A stretch of DNA of 64,000 bases. It comes from a virus. The translations under genes and the position numbers were made by a program. Of the stretch, positions 33,528-41,350 are shown piece by piece; within the stretch, counting starts at the first letter, position 1, and each line of letters begins with the position of its first letter. The notes below the pieces were generated by a model. It was given only the letters and a program-made list of their open reading frames with translations. It had not been told where the DNA came from and did not search any database. Location: positions 1 to 64,000 of the IMG/VR virus record IMGVR_UViG_3300042691_019444; one strand, given 5' to 3'.

Positions 33528-34227
33528 TTGTCATGATGGACCCAAGTGGAACCCGAGGCGGGCATCTGCACACCTGCTGAGGATTGCGGCGGACTACACG
33601 GAGAACGCAACAACCGATAACTCGTTCAGCAGCGTAAGGGAATCGTTGATTGTCATTGCGCTGAAAGAGCCAATGGTGTCGCGTAATCGCCTGACCGAGA
33701 TCATGTATGGCGTGCTTGGGTATGATGAGGAGACCATTGCGGAGGAGTGCAGGTGTTTGGTTGATGATGAGCCGGGACTCATGATCCACCAGACAATTCC
33801 GGATGCGGAGTTGGAGTCAATGGCATCGTTGGTTCAGTCTGGTGGGGCCATCAAGTGGAATAGGTGGCCGAGATTGAGGGCCGTATTCAAGAACACGTCT
33901 CCGTCTAACCGGATATGGTTGGAGTTGGTAGCGTTCATCGATACGGTTGTGACGCAGTACGGATGGGGGACCAATACGCCGCAAGTAACCGAGGCACTTG
34001 CTGATGCTCAGTGTGAATGCGATATGCTGGATATGGACCGCCAGCAATCAATCGCCCGCATCACCGAACTACAGGCATCCAATACCAAGAACGTTGAGAA
34101 GTTGAGGGCAACTCAGGGTATGCTGAGGCGGGTAGTAAATGCCCTATTGTTCGGTACTCCACCACTCATTCCGAAAGACGTTCTGACAAATGATGAGATG
34201 TACGAGGTACTGAGGATTGACGCCTAA
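33520..34227 (+). CDS. hypothetical protein, 235 aa
   Basis: Three parts: a helical N-terminus with VSRNRLTEIMYGVLGYDEET that may be a winged-helix-like fold, a Trp-containing middle, and a C-terminal coiled coil (ECDMLDMDRQQSIARITELQ). No family is recognised. GGAG precedes the start and it overlaps the membrane-protein gene by eight bases. Confidence 0.55.
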   Translation: MSDCHDGPKWNPRRASAHLLRIAADYTENATTDNSFSSVRESLIVIALKEPMVSRNRLTEIMYGVLGYDEETIAEECRCLVDDEPGLMIHQTIPDAELESMASLVQSGGAIKWNRWPRLRAVFKNTSPSNRIWLELVAFIDTVVTQYGWGTNTPQVTEALADAQCECDMLDMDRQQSIARITELQASNTKNVEKLRATQGMLRRVVNALLFGTPPLIPKDVLTNDEMYEVLRIDA

Positions 34228-34260
34228 CGGTTCAGTTGTACGGGTAACCGTTCCTGAACC

Positions 34261-34296
34261 TGAACGCCGCATGGACCTCCCGCCATGCGGCGTTCA
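34261..34296 (+). terminator. long perfect hairpin, probable terminator
   Basis: TGAACGCCGCATGG pairs with CCATGCGGCGTTCA (14 bp, perfect) over a loop of eight bases. It follows the stop at 34227, and the downstream CTATTTGGG is only weakly T-rich, so it may instead protect or process the 3' end. Confidence 0.6.
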
Positions 34297-34310
34297 CCTA
34301 TTTGGGCTTC

Positions 34311-34329
34311 ACCGCAACACGTGTTGCGG
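34311..34329. repeat. CACGTG palindrome, copy 11 (exact) joined to CGGCATAA
   Basis: Exact 18-bp core (34312-34329) fused to CGGCATAA (34327-34334), followed by AGGAGG and ATG 34352. Same composite as copies 9, 15 and 19. Confidence 0.95.
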
Positions 34330-34351
34330 CATAACCGGTTAGGAGGTTGTG

Positions 34352-34573
34352 ATGCCTGCTACGGAAGTCCCTCAAATGGACGTTAGGGTTGTGCTGCTAT
34401 TGGCGTATACGTCCCGCAACATAGGGGCGTTGAGTGCTTGTGTGGAGCATATGCGAACAGTGCTGGGCATGAATTATCCCCAGATTTATGCCATAGCGCG
34501 GGAGGTGAATCCGGCGTTGGAACTTGCGGAATGGGATGCATTGTTGGCTGAAGCTGACGACTTGTGGGAGTGA
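34352..34573 (+). CDS. hypothetical helical protein, 73 aa
   Basis: AGGAGG precedes ATG 34352. A small acidic protein with SRNIGALSACVEHMRTVLGM helix. It opens a run of ten tiny proteins. No function assigned. Confidence 0.55.
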   Translation: MPATEVPQMDVRVVLLLAYTSRNIGALSACVEHMRTVLGMNYPQIYAIAREVNPALELAEWDALLAEADDLWE

Positions 34574-34581
34574 GGTGTGTG

Positions 34582-35142
34582 ATGGAAAAGTGTTGTGGGA
34601 CGTGCATGCACTGGAATAGGTCTGACCCGATCGATGGGTGTGCGGTGGTGGAGGTAGAACGGACTGCCGAGATAGGTGAGTGCCTGAATAGGGCATTTCC
34701 CAACCACACCCCGAGAGTATGGATTAGGTCGAATTGTGGGGCTCTATGTGTCAGATACAAGGAGTTCCGTTATGACCCCGAGAGGTTGGGGATGGCAATT
34801 GTGCTTGAAGCGGTTTACCGAAGTGAGGAATTCGACCGTAGTGGGGAATGCACCCAATTGCCGGACGGGGTTGAGGCTATACCGGCATTCTGGCGGATGG
34901 GTGAGTGTAGGGCATATGCGGGAGCCCAAATGCGGAGAGCCCGAGAAGAGCTGAAGTTGGTTGGCATTCCGCATGAGAGGGTGAGTGGGTTTGTCAAGGA
35001 CGCTGAGGAGTTATTGAGACGGCTAATTAGGCAACACGGATGGGGGTCTGTTGAGCTGAAAGCCGAGAAGGACCGAATTGTTGAGTGTTGGCGTCGCGCC
35101 AAACCCCCTCAACCGAAACTGATAGGGAATGAAGGTGTGTGA
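34582..35142 (+). CDS. Cys-rich hypothetical protein, 186 aa
   Basis: The N-terminal CCGTCMHWNRSDPIDGCAVV with further Cys (CLNRAF, NCGALC) resembles small zinc-binding domains, and the C-terminal 80 residues are helical. GAGGTG precedes ATG 34582. The stop overlaps the next start (GTGATG). Function unknown. Confidence 0.55.
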   Translation: MEKCCGTCMHWNRSDPIDGCAVVEVERTAEIGECLNRAFPNHTPRVWIRSNCGALCVRYKEFRYDPERLGMAIVLEAVYRSEEFDRSGECTQLPDGVEAIPAFWRMGECRAYAGAQMRRAREELKLVGIPHERVSGFVKDAEELLRRLIRQHGWGSVELKAEKDRIVECWRRAKPPQPKLIGNEGV

Positions 35143-35621
35143 TGGAAGACCGCGAAGACTACTGCACTACATGCAAGGACTTCACAGTGCGGTTGAAGTT
35201 GTGTGTGAATTGCCATGACCGGGAAGCCCATATGGCACAAGCCACAATCACCAGACTGACCACCAAAGTATCGGAGCTTGAATCTGAACTTACCGAGTAT
35301 CGGAATAGGGTGTTTGCGGGGGATGTGTGGGTTGTGAGGTACGTGGTAGATGGGAATGAGATTGAGCGGTCAGGTACGGAGATGGAAGTACGTCGGGTGC
35401 TGAAGTGGGTGCGGAAGGATGGTAGTGCTACCAATATTCGGTTCGTTCATAAGAGGGTGTATCGAATGCGGTGCAAGTCCCTACATCAAACCTGTAATGA
35501 CCCTCCCAAGGGGGACGGTAACTGTATGGCGTACTCGGCATTTTTGAACGACGCCATAGTTGTGAGTAAGGAGCTGGTTAGGGGAGCGCCTAAGGCGTAC
35601 CCGCGATGGAGGCCACTATGA
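35142..35621 (+). CDS. hypothetical protein with N-terminal zinc site and coiled coil, 159 aa
   Basis: YCTTCKDF and LCVNCHDRE (about 8-26) form a zinc-ribbon-like start, then a coiled coil (ITRLTTKVSELESELTEYRN) and a beta-rich domain (DVWVVRYVVDGNEIERSGTE). No named family. Stop overlaps the next gene by four bases. Confidence 0.55.
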   Translation: MEDREDYCTTCKDFTVRLKLCVNCHDREAHMAQATITRLTTKVSELESELTEYRNRVFAGDVWVVRYVVDGNEIERSGTEMEVRRVLKWVRKDGSATNIRFVHKRVYRMRCKSLHQTCNDPPKGDGNCMAYSAFLNDAIVVSKELVRGAPKAYPRWRPL

Positions 35622-35875
35622 AGACCAAACCAACCCCATACCCAACAAATCAAGTCCATCAGGATCGGGGCATGATGTTGGAGTGTGTGCGTACTGCCAG
35701 GGAGTTGATTGTTAGGGCGTTAGGGAGGATTGAGTACTGTGGGGTGGAGATGCCTGATGAGGACCGCAATCAGCTTCATGAGGCCGTAGCCGTACTGGAC
35801 CGGGTAGAGCGTCTAGTCAGAACAACCACATGGAAGGAGGCCACTGATGCCGACAAACCTCATACCGCTAAGTGA
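35618..35875 (+). CDS. hypothetical helical protein, 85 aa
   Basis: TGGAGG precedes ATG 35618. Mostly helix (MLECVRTARELIVRALGRIE; LHEAVAVLDRVERLV), resembling small phage regulators. It overlaps the next gene by 29 bases. No function assigned. Confidence 0.55.
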   Translation: MKTKPTPYPTNQVHQDRGMMLECVRTARELIVRALGRIEYCGVEMPDEDRNQLHEAVAVLDRVERLVRTTTWKEATDADKPHTAK

Positions 35876-36098
35876 GGCCGGTTACAGGGAGAGGGACTTC
35901 GTCCTGAAGCTATGGGCGAACGGGATGATGCCTCGTCTGATTGACCTAAAGGCATTCATGGAGATTGCCAAGTACGACCCTAGCAGGGATGAGATTGTGG
36001 TCGAGATACTTGGTACGACGATGGCAATTAGGGTTGTGGAGTTGTATGGCCCCGAACCGGTAAGGGGGGGACGCCAAAAGGAGACTAGAGATGGCTAA
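35847..36098 (+). CDS. hypothetical protein, 83 aa
   Basis: AAGGAGG precedes the ATG. The centre (LKLWANGMMPRLIDLKAFME) and IVVEILGTTMAIRVVELYG suggest a small alpha/beta fold. Overlaps the next gene by eight bases. Function unknown. Confidence 0.55.
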   Translation: MPTNLIPLSEAGYRERDFVLKLWANGMMPRLIDLKAFMEIAKYDPSRDEIVVEILGTTMAIRVVELYGPEPVRGGRQKETRDG

Positions 36099-36315
36099 GA
36101 AGCAAAAGTTGACCGTGAAGGTACCGCCCATTGCGGTGAGTGTTCGGAACACTGATGGGTGTAGTGGTACGTCGTTCTATGACACGTTGTTGGTCATTAG
36201 GGCTGACAGCAAATACTCCCTAGCGGAGAAGCTGCGCGACCTAGCTAGCCTGATTGGGTCATCCGACAACCTACTGAGTTCCGGAACCGTAATGATTGGT
36301 TGCCGCCGTAGGTGA
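36091..36315 (+). CDS. hypothetical protein, 74 aa
   Basis: A basic N-terminus and one helix (YSLAEKLRDLASLIGS). No ribosome site beyond a weak GAG; overlap with the previous gene supports coupled translation. Function unknown. Confidence 0.5.
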   Translation: MAKKQKLTVKVPPIAVSVRNTDGCSGTSFYDTLLVIRADSKYSLAEKLRDLASLIGSSDNLLSSGTVMIGCRRR

Positions 36316-36318
36316 GGG

Positions 36319-36516
36319 ATGGAGATCAAACAAGTCAGGTGTTGGTTGTGTGGTGTTTCGTTTGGGCACGGGAAGGTAGTGGTGGCCGAGAACGACCTAA
36401 CCGGTACCCGAACCTATCTGTATGGTTGCCACGACTGCACAACCCGCAGGGACGGCATTAGGGTATTGGAGATGAAGGCCATCACTATGGACAACGCAAC
36501 GGAGAAGAGACCATGA
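36319..36516 (+). CDS. small zinc-ribbon protein, 65 aa
   Basis: CWLCG (about 8-12) and CHDC (about 37-40) pairs are spaced as in a C4 zinc ribbon with a hairpin between. It follows the previous stop by three bases and overlaps the next gene. Probably a nucleic-acid or protein-binding knuckle. Confidence 0.6.
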   Translation: MEIKQVRCWLCGVSFGHGKVVVAENDLTGTRTYLYGCHDCTTRRDGIRVLEMKAITMDNATEKRP

Positions 36517-36719
36517 AGGTTATTAGGTACGGCAAAAAAATCCGCAAGCTACTGCGATGTCAGATGTGTGAGTCGGAGATGGAGGCAATGCCCGATGAAC
36601 TCAAACCTACCTCGCAGGTGAATAAGAATGGTTCGGTGATGATGGGGTGGACATGCCCGGTATGTGGGGTGGACGTCTATACGTCAGACGACTCAATCCC
36701 AATCGTAATGGAGAGGTAG
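36513..36719 (+). CDS. small zinc-ribbon protein, 68 aa
   Basis: CQMCESEM and CPVCGVDVY give a second C4 ribbon in a row. The N-terminus is basic (KVIRYGKKIRKLLR). Adjacent to another zinc protein in the same operon, so the two may have arisen by duplication, though they are not alike outside the Cys pairs. Confidence 0.6.
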   Translation: MKVIRYGKKIRKLLRCQMCESEMEAMPDELKPTSQVNKNGSVMMGWTCPVCGVDVYTSDDSIPIVMER

Positions 36720-36721
36720 CG

Positions 36722-36952
36722 ATGAAGCTCCCCCGGAAAGGCACCCGTATCCATTACGACCCAACACCCGGCATACAGAATCCCAACCGGTGGAGTGGTC
36801 AGTACAGAGGATGTGTGGATGGACAGTTGATTGTTAGGGTATGGTTTCCACACAAGCAACGTTGGAGTTATCAGCTATACAGCAGATGGTGGTGGGATGA
36901 GGGTCACTTTAGGGTCGGCCCACTACCACGACTCAAATTGATGTCAGCATAG
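36722..36952 (+). CDS. hypothetical Trp/Arg-rich protein, 76 aa
   Basis: GGAGAGG precedes ATG 36722. Beta-rich with many aromatics (YQLYSRWWWDEGHFRVG), perhaps an SH3-like fold. No family is recognised. Confidence 0.55.
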   Translation: MKLPRKGTRIHYDPTPGIQNPNRWSGQYRGCVDGQLIVRVWFPHKQRWSYQLYSRWWWDEGHFRVGPLPRLKLMSA

Positions 36953-36961
36953 GAGGGAATG

Positions 36962-37450
36962 ATGGAACAGCTAAGAGAGGGTGACGACATACAGACACTC
37001 GTTCTGGTGGTTATGTGTGAGTGTTGCCATACCGTGTACCGGTTACGACCAGGTGACTACCATAGGGAGAATTATGAGATTGTGTGGAGGTGTGTGGCAT
37101 GCAACGTCGACAACTACCTGGGTCACGCTCAGAAGTTCTCCGAATATGTAGCGGGTCTGTTGGGTAGACTGGAGAGTGCTGAACATGAGTTGTTGGAACG
37201 CCGAACAATCGCCGGTAGCCCTAGAAGGTTCTTCAGCATACTAACTACTGATGGCCCCCCAGACCAACGTCCCATAGAGGGAGTGCAGTTGTCTGACGGG
37301 TCATGTCTGTTGTGGTGTCCCAATGGTGCGTTGGTTGGATTCGATTCTTTGGAGGGGTTGTTATCTGCACACCCGAACTTCAGACTGTACTGGAAGCAAG
37401 GTGAGGACGGACACATGCGCTGGGTGAAGGACCCCAAAGAGACTCCGTAA
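36962..37450 (+). CDS. hypothetical zinc-binding protein, 162 aa
   Basis: AGGAGG (36951-36956) fits ATG 36962 better than the adjacent ATG 36959. An MCECCHTVYRL ... WRCVACNVD start gives a C4 zinc site; a coiled coil (LLGRLESAEHELLERR) and a beta-rich C-terminal domain follow. Function unknown. Confidence 0.6.
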   Translation: MEQLREGDDIQTLVLVVMCECCHTVYRLRPGDYHRENYEIVWRCVACNVDNYLGHAQKFSEYVAGLLGRLESAEHELLERRTIAGSPRRFFSILTTDGPPDQRPIEGVQLSDGSCLLWCPNGALVGFDSLEGLLSAHPNFRLYWKQGEDGHMRWVKDPKETP

Positions 37451-37533
37451 CTACCGGGTTGGATCGTAGTCATTTACCCACCTAGACATTCCGCATCACA
37501 GCATTCAATATCAGGGATTGGAGGTGAGTGCGG

Positions 37534-37683
37534 ATGGACCCCGAAATCCCCATCAGTTCAGTTCCTATCAATTCGCTACTTGATCCGGAATGGGATGAGG
37601 TGGTGAGATGGGGGCCAATCGAGGAAGTGCTCCCACCGCAAGGATTGGGAAGCACGGAGGAAGGAGGCTTAGACGATGGGTGA
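37534..37683 (+). CDS. 49-residue hypothetical peptide
   Basis: An open frame (MDPEIPISSVPINSLLDPEW ... EEVLPPQGLGSTEEGGLDDG) fills the gap before the gene at 37676 and overlaps it. GGAGG lies at 37520-37524, nine bases upstream; an in-frame GTG at 37528 is also possible. Acidic, with no motif; support is position and codon continuity only. Confidence 0.4.
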   Translation: MDPEIPISSVPINSLLDPEWDEVVRWGPIEEVLPPQGLGSTEEGGLDDG

Positions 37684-37921
37684 CGTTATGGTGTATGGGT
37701 CTGACCCATTCGATATCACGGTGGTTCGGTACAAGGACGGAGAGCACGCAGGGAAGTTCTGTGCGTTCTATACCCAAGAGGTGTTTGCGAGGGGCAGTAC
37801 ACGGGAAGAAGCCATTGAGGCGTTGTGCGCAAAGTTGCGTGGTATGTTCAGCAATTGCGACGTACACCAGCGAGTGTGTGTTCCGTTCAATAAAGTGTTG
37901 CGCCCCAAGAAGGGTGAATGA
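37676..37921 (+). CDS. HicB/DUF1902-like small protein, 81 aa
   Basis: The pattern FDITVVRYKDGEHAGKFCAF ... EVFARGSTREEAIEALCAKL follows HicB-type small folds (short strands, then G.T.EEA and a helix). No DNA-binding tail or HicA partner is seen, so a toxin-antitoxin role is not supported. AAGGAGG precedes the start. Confidence 0.55.
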   Translation: MGDVMVYGSDPFDITVVRYKDGEHAGKFCAFYTQEVFARGSTREEAIEALCAKLRGMFSNCDVHQRVCVPFNKVLRPKKGE

Positions 37922-37922
37922 C

Positions 37923-37942
37923 ACCGCAACATGTGTTGCGGT
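37923..37942. repeat. CACGTG palindrome, copy 12 (one mismatch)
   Basis: ACCGCAACATGTGTTGCGGT: the central CACGTG is CATGTG. Followed by AGGAGG and the large terminase gene. Confidence 0.9.
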
Positions 37943-37953
37943 AGGAGGCTCAT

Positions 37954-39606
37954 ATGGGACGCAAACCCCTAACCCCCTTAGATGTGGATGAGTGGGAGCA
38001 GAATAGACCGCCCACTAACCGCGAAGCCCTAATGATGAATGAGGGCGTGCAGGCAACCATACATGCGCTGTTCGCACGTGCGCGCATAGACCCCGTGTGT
38101 ACGTTCGACTTAGTTGCCCGCGAAGAGACTAGTAAGGTGAAGATTCGGGCCTTACCGCATCAGCGCCTATTTTTCGACTTCGTAATGGCTCACAGACATT
38201 GCGTGGTGTTCGAACCGCCCGGTACAAGTAAGACGTTCAATACGGCGTTCATTACGTTGTTCTTGCTGGGCAATGACCCAACAGAACGCGGAGCCATAAT
38301 CAGCGCTACACAACCACAAGCCCGTAAGCCGTTGGGGATGGTGCGGAGCTACATTGAAGAGTCGAAAGAGCTGAAGGCCATATTCCCCAAACTCCAACCC
38401 ACACTACGACGGGGTGAGCCGTGGACTAAGGACGCCATAACGGTGCATCGACCTCCGGGCATTCGAGACCCGTCGCTGGTTGCCGTGGGTATCGATGGGG
38501 CCTTACCGGGTTCGCGTCTGAGCTGGATTGTGGTGGATGACATTCTGAACCGCGAGAACACCGCCACACACGAGCAACGCCTAAAGGTCATAGACTTCTT
38601 CGACCTAACGGTACTGAGCCGCAATGACATGAAGACCGGGCGGTGCATCGTAACCAATACGGCGCACCACGAACACGACCTCCAGCACTACCTACTGAAG
38701 AAGGGTTGGCCTACCCTACGAATGGAGTTGGAGGGGAACGTTTGGATCTATAACACGGATTGGGACTCACCCCTGATACGGCCTGCTAAGCATACGCCGT
38801 TGAGACCAAATGGGCCGTACCGGTTGACTGACCACGACAAGGACGGGTTTGACGAATTCAATACCAAGTCCATGTGGCCTGCTAAGTACGACGCTGATGT
38901 GGTGGCTGAGCTGAAGCGGAATCACACGCCTAGGCGCTACGCACAGCTATTCAAACAGGAGTGTAGGGACGAAGAGTCACAGCGATGCAAGGATTCGTGG
39001 ATTGAGGCATGTAAGGAGCGCGGTAAGGGACTGAAGCAACTGCACAAGTACGAGGGGCCCAACCTAGTGACGACGGGCGTAGACCTAGCGTTTAGGGAGG
39101 GAGAGGAGCACGACTTTACGGCGTTCGTTACGGTGGAGTTCATGCAGGATGGCAGTAGGCGCCTATTGGAAGTCGAGTATGGGCAATGGGACTCTCCGAC
39201 CATTGTGGACAAGTGCATTGAGAAGGCTGAGCTTTTCAAGTGCATCCTTAGGGTGGAGAACAATGCCGCGCAGGACACCATCATTCAGTTTGCGCGTAAG
39301 CGAAACAAGGCATTACGAATCAGGCCCCACACCACGGGACGCAATAAGGCGCACCCTGAGTACGGTGTGGAGGGTATGTTTGTTGAGGTACGCAATGCAG
39401 GCTGGATATTCCCGTGTGACGATGCACTCAACTGCGATGAATCCGTACAGTGGTTGTTGGAGGGTATGGCAACCTACGATCCAGCCAAGCACACACATGA
39501 CGGGCTTATGGCGTTGTGGTTCGCAGTCGAACAAGGACGCGAGTTGGGGGCATTCCGTACACTCAAGTCCGGAGCTGGCGGTTTCGGTGGGCTAATGAGC
39601 AGATGA
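37954..39606 (+). CDS. terL: terminase large subunit
   Basis: The 550-residue packaging motor has a deviant Walker A EPPGTSKT (87-94), Walker B WIVVDDI (about 191-197), a motif III-like CIVTNTAHHEHD, and a C-terminal RNase H-type nuclease with TTGVDLAF (first acidic residue near 376), an acidic centre RVENNAAQDT and a late HDGLMALWFA. AGGAGG after palindrome copy 12 precedes the start. It should package DNA into the portal encoded at 56420. Confidence 0.9.
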   Translation: MGRKPLTPLDVDEWEQNRPPTNREALMMNEGVQATIHALFARARIDPVCTFDLVAREETSKVKIRALPHQRLFFDFVMAHRHCVVFEPPGTSKTFNTAFITLFLLGNDPTERGAIISATQPQARKPLGMVRSYIEESKELKAIFPKLQPTLRRGEPWTKDAITVHRPPGIRDPSLVAVGIDGALPGSRLSWIVVDDILNRENTATHEQRLKVIDFFDLTVLSRNDMKTGRCIVTNTAHHEHDLQHYLLKKGWPTLRMELEGNVWIYNTDWDSPLIRPAKHTPLRPNGPYRLTDHDKDGFDEFNTKSMWPAKYDADVVAELKRNHTPRRYAQLFKQECRDEESQRCKDSWIEACKERGKGLKQLHKYEGPNLVTTGVDLAFREGEEHDFTAFVTVEFMQDGSRRLLEVEYGQWDSPTIVDKCIEKAELFKCILRVENNAAQDTIIQFARKRNKALRIRPHTTGRNKAHPEYGVEGMFVEVRNAGWIFPCDDALNCDESVQWLLEGMATYDPAKHTHDGLMALWFAVEQGRELGAFRTLKSGAGGFGGLMSR

Positions 39607-39618
39607 AGGGAGCAGACA

Positions 39619-40128
39619 ATGAAACATGCGTGGTTGTTGCTGATGGTGTGGTTGATGGGGTGTTCGTCCACTGACCTTCCGAACGGGCTTACGTGCGCAA
39701 CGTGCGACGCGCGCGTGGATGGCCCTACCGCTATGGTGTGCGTCGATGAGGCGTTCTCTAGCGAGACGGGTGTGGCCGTAAATGCCATCAGGGAATGGGA
39801 TGGGGCGTTGTGCGGTAAGTTGCAATTCAAGACCAGAGTCATCGATGGGGCAGATGCCCCGGTAGACGGGTGTGACTATACGGTGTTGGCCGTAAGCTCG
39901 ACTGCCCCATGGGTTGCTGAGCATATGGAGGAGAACCTAGCAGGCTTTGCGGATCCCTCCATAGGCGTAGCTTGGGTGATTATTGACAAGGTTCCGGCAG
40001 GGTTGACACGTGCGGTTGTGGTGCACGAATTCGGTCACCTGTTGGGAGTCAAACACGGTGAGGGTGTAATGGCCGCAACCCTTACCAACGAATGCATTGC
40101 GGCTGAGTCTGTAGGGGAGGTGGAGTGA
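39619..40128 (+). CDS. lipoprotein metalloprotease with metzincin motif
   Basis: The 169-residue protein starts with a signal sequence ending in lipobox LMGC (Cys15), so it should be lipidated after export. Residues 136-146 read HEFGHLLGVKH, the full metzincin zinc motif HExxHxxGxxH, with a Met-turn candidate M151 in EGVMA; AIREWDGALCG (56-66) matches the start of matrixin-type domains. It should be a small zinc protease acting outside the cytoplasm. Six Cys before the motif suggest disulfides. It lies 12 bases after the large terminase, with GGGAG upstream. Purpose in a phage is unknown. Confidence 0.8.
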   Translation: MKHAWLLLMVWLMGCSSTDLPNGLTCATCDARVDGPTAMVCVDEAFSSETGVAVNAIREWDGALCGKLQFKTRVIDGADAPVDGCDYTVLAVSSTAPWVAEHMEENLAGFADPSIGVAWVIIDKVPAGLTRAVVVHEFGHLLGVKHGEGVMAATLTNECIAAESVGEVE

Positions 40129-40619
40129 TGGATACTGTATTAGGTGGAGCGATGGATGCCGTATTGGATGTGATGCAGGTAATCCGTAAGGCGCCAAGGG
40201 TGTTCTATCTGGTTAGGTTGGCGGATGAGACGGGTGTGAGTGGGACTGGGATTGTGGCGGATGGTGTGCAGTTCTGGGACGGTACGTGCGTTGTGAATTG
40301 GGCCACAACCACAACAAGCACAAGCATCTACAAGTCGATCACCGACGTAACTACCATTCACGGCCATAACGGTAAGACGCGAGTGTTCTGGGAGGACATC
40401 GACTTCATACACCGTCCTACGCAAACAGCAGTCATGCACGACTGTCAGGTGTTCAAGCCACTACCGGACGGGTCATGTGAGCTGTTCGATGGTTGGCCTA
40501 AACCCGAAGAGGACTACGTCAGTATCCGGTGGTACATAAACCGGTATGGGCGTCGGTTGCACAACCTACCTAGGGCAACACCCTATGTTGCTCCACCGAT
40601 GGGTGTAAGGGGCCCCTAG
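40128..40619 (+). CDS. conserved phage protein with IHGHxGxT motif
   Basis: The 163-residue product holds FYLVRLADETGVSGTGIVAD, GVQFWDGTCVVNWATTTTST and DVTTIHGHNGKTRVFWEDID. This set (R..D.SG.SG.G, F.DG.....W, IHGH.G.T) recurs in phage and actinobacterial proteins of unknown function. GGAGG precedes the start and it overlaps the protease stop by one base. Confidence 0.65.
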   Translation: MDTVLGGAMDAVLDVMQVIRKAPRVFYLVRLADETGVSGTGIVADGVQFWDGTCVVNWATTTTSTSIYKSITDVTTIHGHNGKTRVFWEDIDFIHRPTQTAVMHDCQVFKPLPDGSCELFDGWPKPEEDYVSIRWYINRYGRRLHNLPRATPYVAPPMGVRGP

Positions 40620-40623
40620 TGCG

Positions 40624-40631
40624 CGGCATAA
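40624..40631 (+). promoter_or_regulatory. CGGCATAA motif
   Basis: Lies before, not after, palindrome copy 13, with only four bases between. The reverse order compared with copies 9, 11, 15 and 19 shows the two elements are separate units. Confidence 0.5.
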
Positions 40632-40635
40632 CCCT

Positions 40636-40655
40636 ACCGCAACACGTGTTGCGGT
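40636..40655. repeat. CACGTG palindrome, copy 13 (exact)
   Basis: Exact 20-bp palindrome directly followed by GGAGG and ATG 40666. Confidence 0.95.
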
Positions 40656-40665
40656 GGAGGTTACT

Positions 40666-41103
40666 ATGCGTCCAACATGCCCGGTCTGTGGTGTCCGTCA
40701 CACCAAATTCCCCCGTAAGTGCTATTACAACCAACTAGGCTATTACTCACACGCCATCATCATGACTGGCCTCAGTGACATTCAGGCCATTCTCAACCAT
40801 CCCCAACTAGATGGTAAGGATTCGTGGAAGAGTGAGTTGCGCAAGTTCGTTGTAATGAAGAACTATGTGCGGGAATGGGCTGATGAGATTGATCCAAAGC
40901 AAGCGGGTAAACCGGATACCTTAGAACCACCGATTGACCTCATACGTGTGATTGTGGTGGCTGAGAATGATTTGCAGCGTGCCATACTGGATGGGGCTCT
41001 GAAGTACCCGGACATCCGAACACGCATCGATAACCTAGCGGCCAAGCTAGCCAATGAGTGCAGGTTGGCCGAACGAGAGGAGAGGGCCTATGAAGGTGGG
41101 TGA
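40666..41103 (+). CDS. hypothetical protein with N-terminal zinc pair, 145 aa
   Basis: The N-terminal CPVCGVRHTKFPRKC gives a possible C3H zinc site; the rest is helical (LIRVIVVAENDLQRAILDGA). No family is recognised. It overlaps the next gene by 14 bases. Confidence 0.6.
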   Translation: MRPTCPVCGVRHTKFPRKCYYNQLGYYSHAIIMTGLSDIQAILNHPQLDGKDSWKSELRKFVVMKNYVREWADEIDPKQAGKPDTLEPPIDLIRVIVVAENDLQRAILDGALKYPDIRTRIDNLAAKLANECRLAEREERAYEGG

Positions 41104-41320
41104 CAAGGTCCGTATCAAACTACATGCCCGCGAAGAATGGGTTGCTGATGTTGCCAATATTGTAGATGGTGCGGTTGGGACACTGGCATCGATCTATAAG
41201 GGGATGTATTTGGTAACGTTCAATCCACCACTCTATCCTACGCGGAAGCGGGGGTCGTATAACCTACCGCAACCCGTGTCGGGTATGCATTTCGATCGTC
41301 AAGACCTCATTGCGGCATAA
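41090..41320 (+). CDS. small beta-barrel (KOW/SH3-like) protein, 76 aa
   Basis: KVGDKVRIKLHAREEWVADV then GAVGTLASIYKGMYLVTFNP fits a small barrel of the KOW/SH3 kind. The C-terminal NLPQPVSG is encoded by a decayed palindrome copy (41266 onward), and a clearer copy follows at 41324. GAGGAG precedes the start. Confidence 0.6.
   Translation: MKVGDKVRIKLHAREEWVADVANIVDGAVGTLASIYKGMYLVTFNPPLYPTRKRGSYNLPQPVSGMHFDRQDLIAA
41313..41320 (+). promoter_or_regulatory. CGGCATAA motif
   Basis: Overlaps the last codons and stop of the preceding gene and lies four bases before palindrome copy 14, the same order as at 40624. Confidence 0.5.
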
Positions 41321-41323
41321 CTT

Positions 41324-41343
41324 ACCGCAACCCGTGTTGCGGA
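41324..41343. repeat. CACGTG palindrome, copy 14 (one mismatch)
   Basis: The core reads CCGCAACCCGTGTTGCGG: left-arm mismatch only. It merges with GGAGGTGG before ATG 41351. A decayed relative lies 58 bases upstream inside the previous gene. Confidence 0.85.
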
Positions 41344-41350
41344 GGTGGTT

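Noticed and set aside
37676-37921. HicB antitoxin of a toxin-antitoxin pair
   Set aside because: The fold pattern is HicB-like but no HicA partner or DNA-binding tail is present.
37608-37991. Plus-strand 127-aa frame
   Set aside because: Out-of-frame shadow across two better genes and the terminase leader; no ribosome site.
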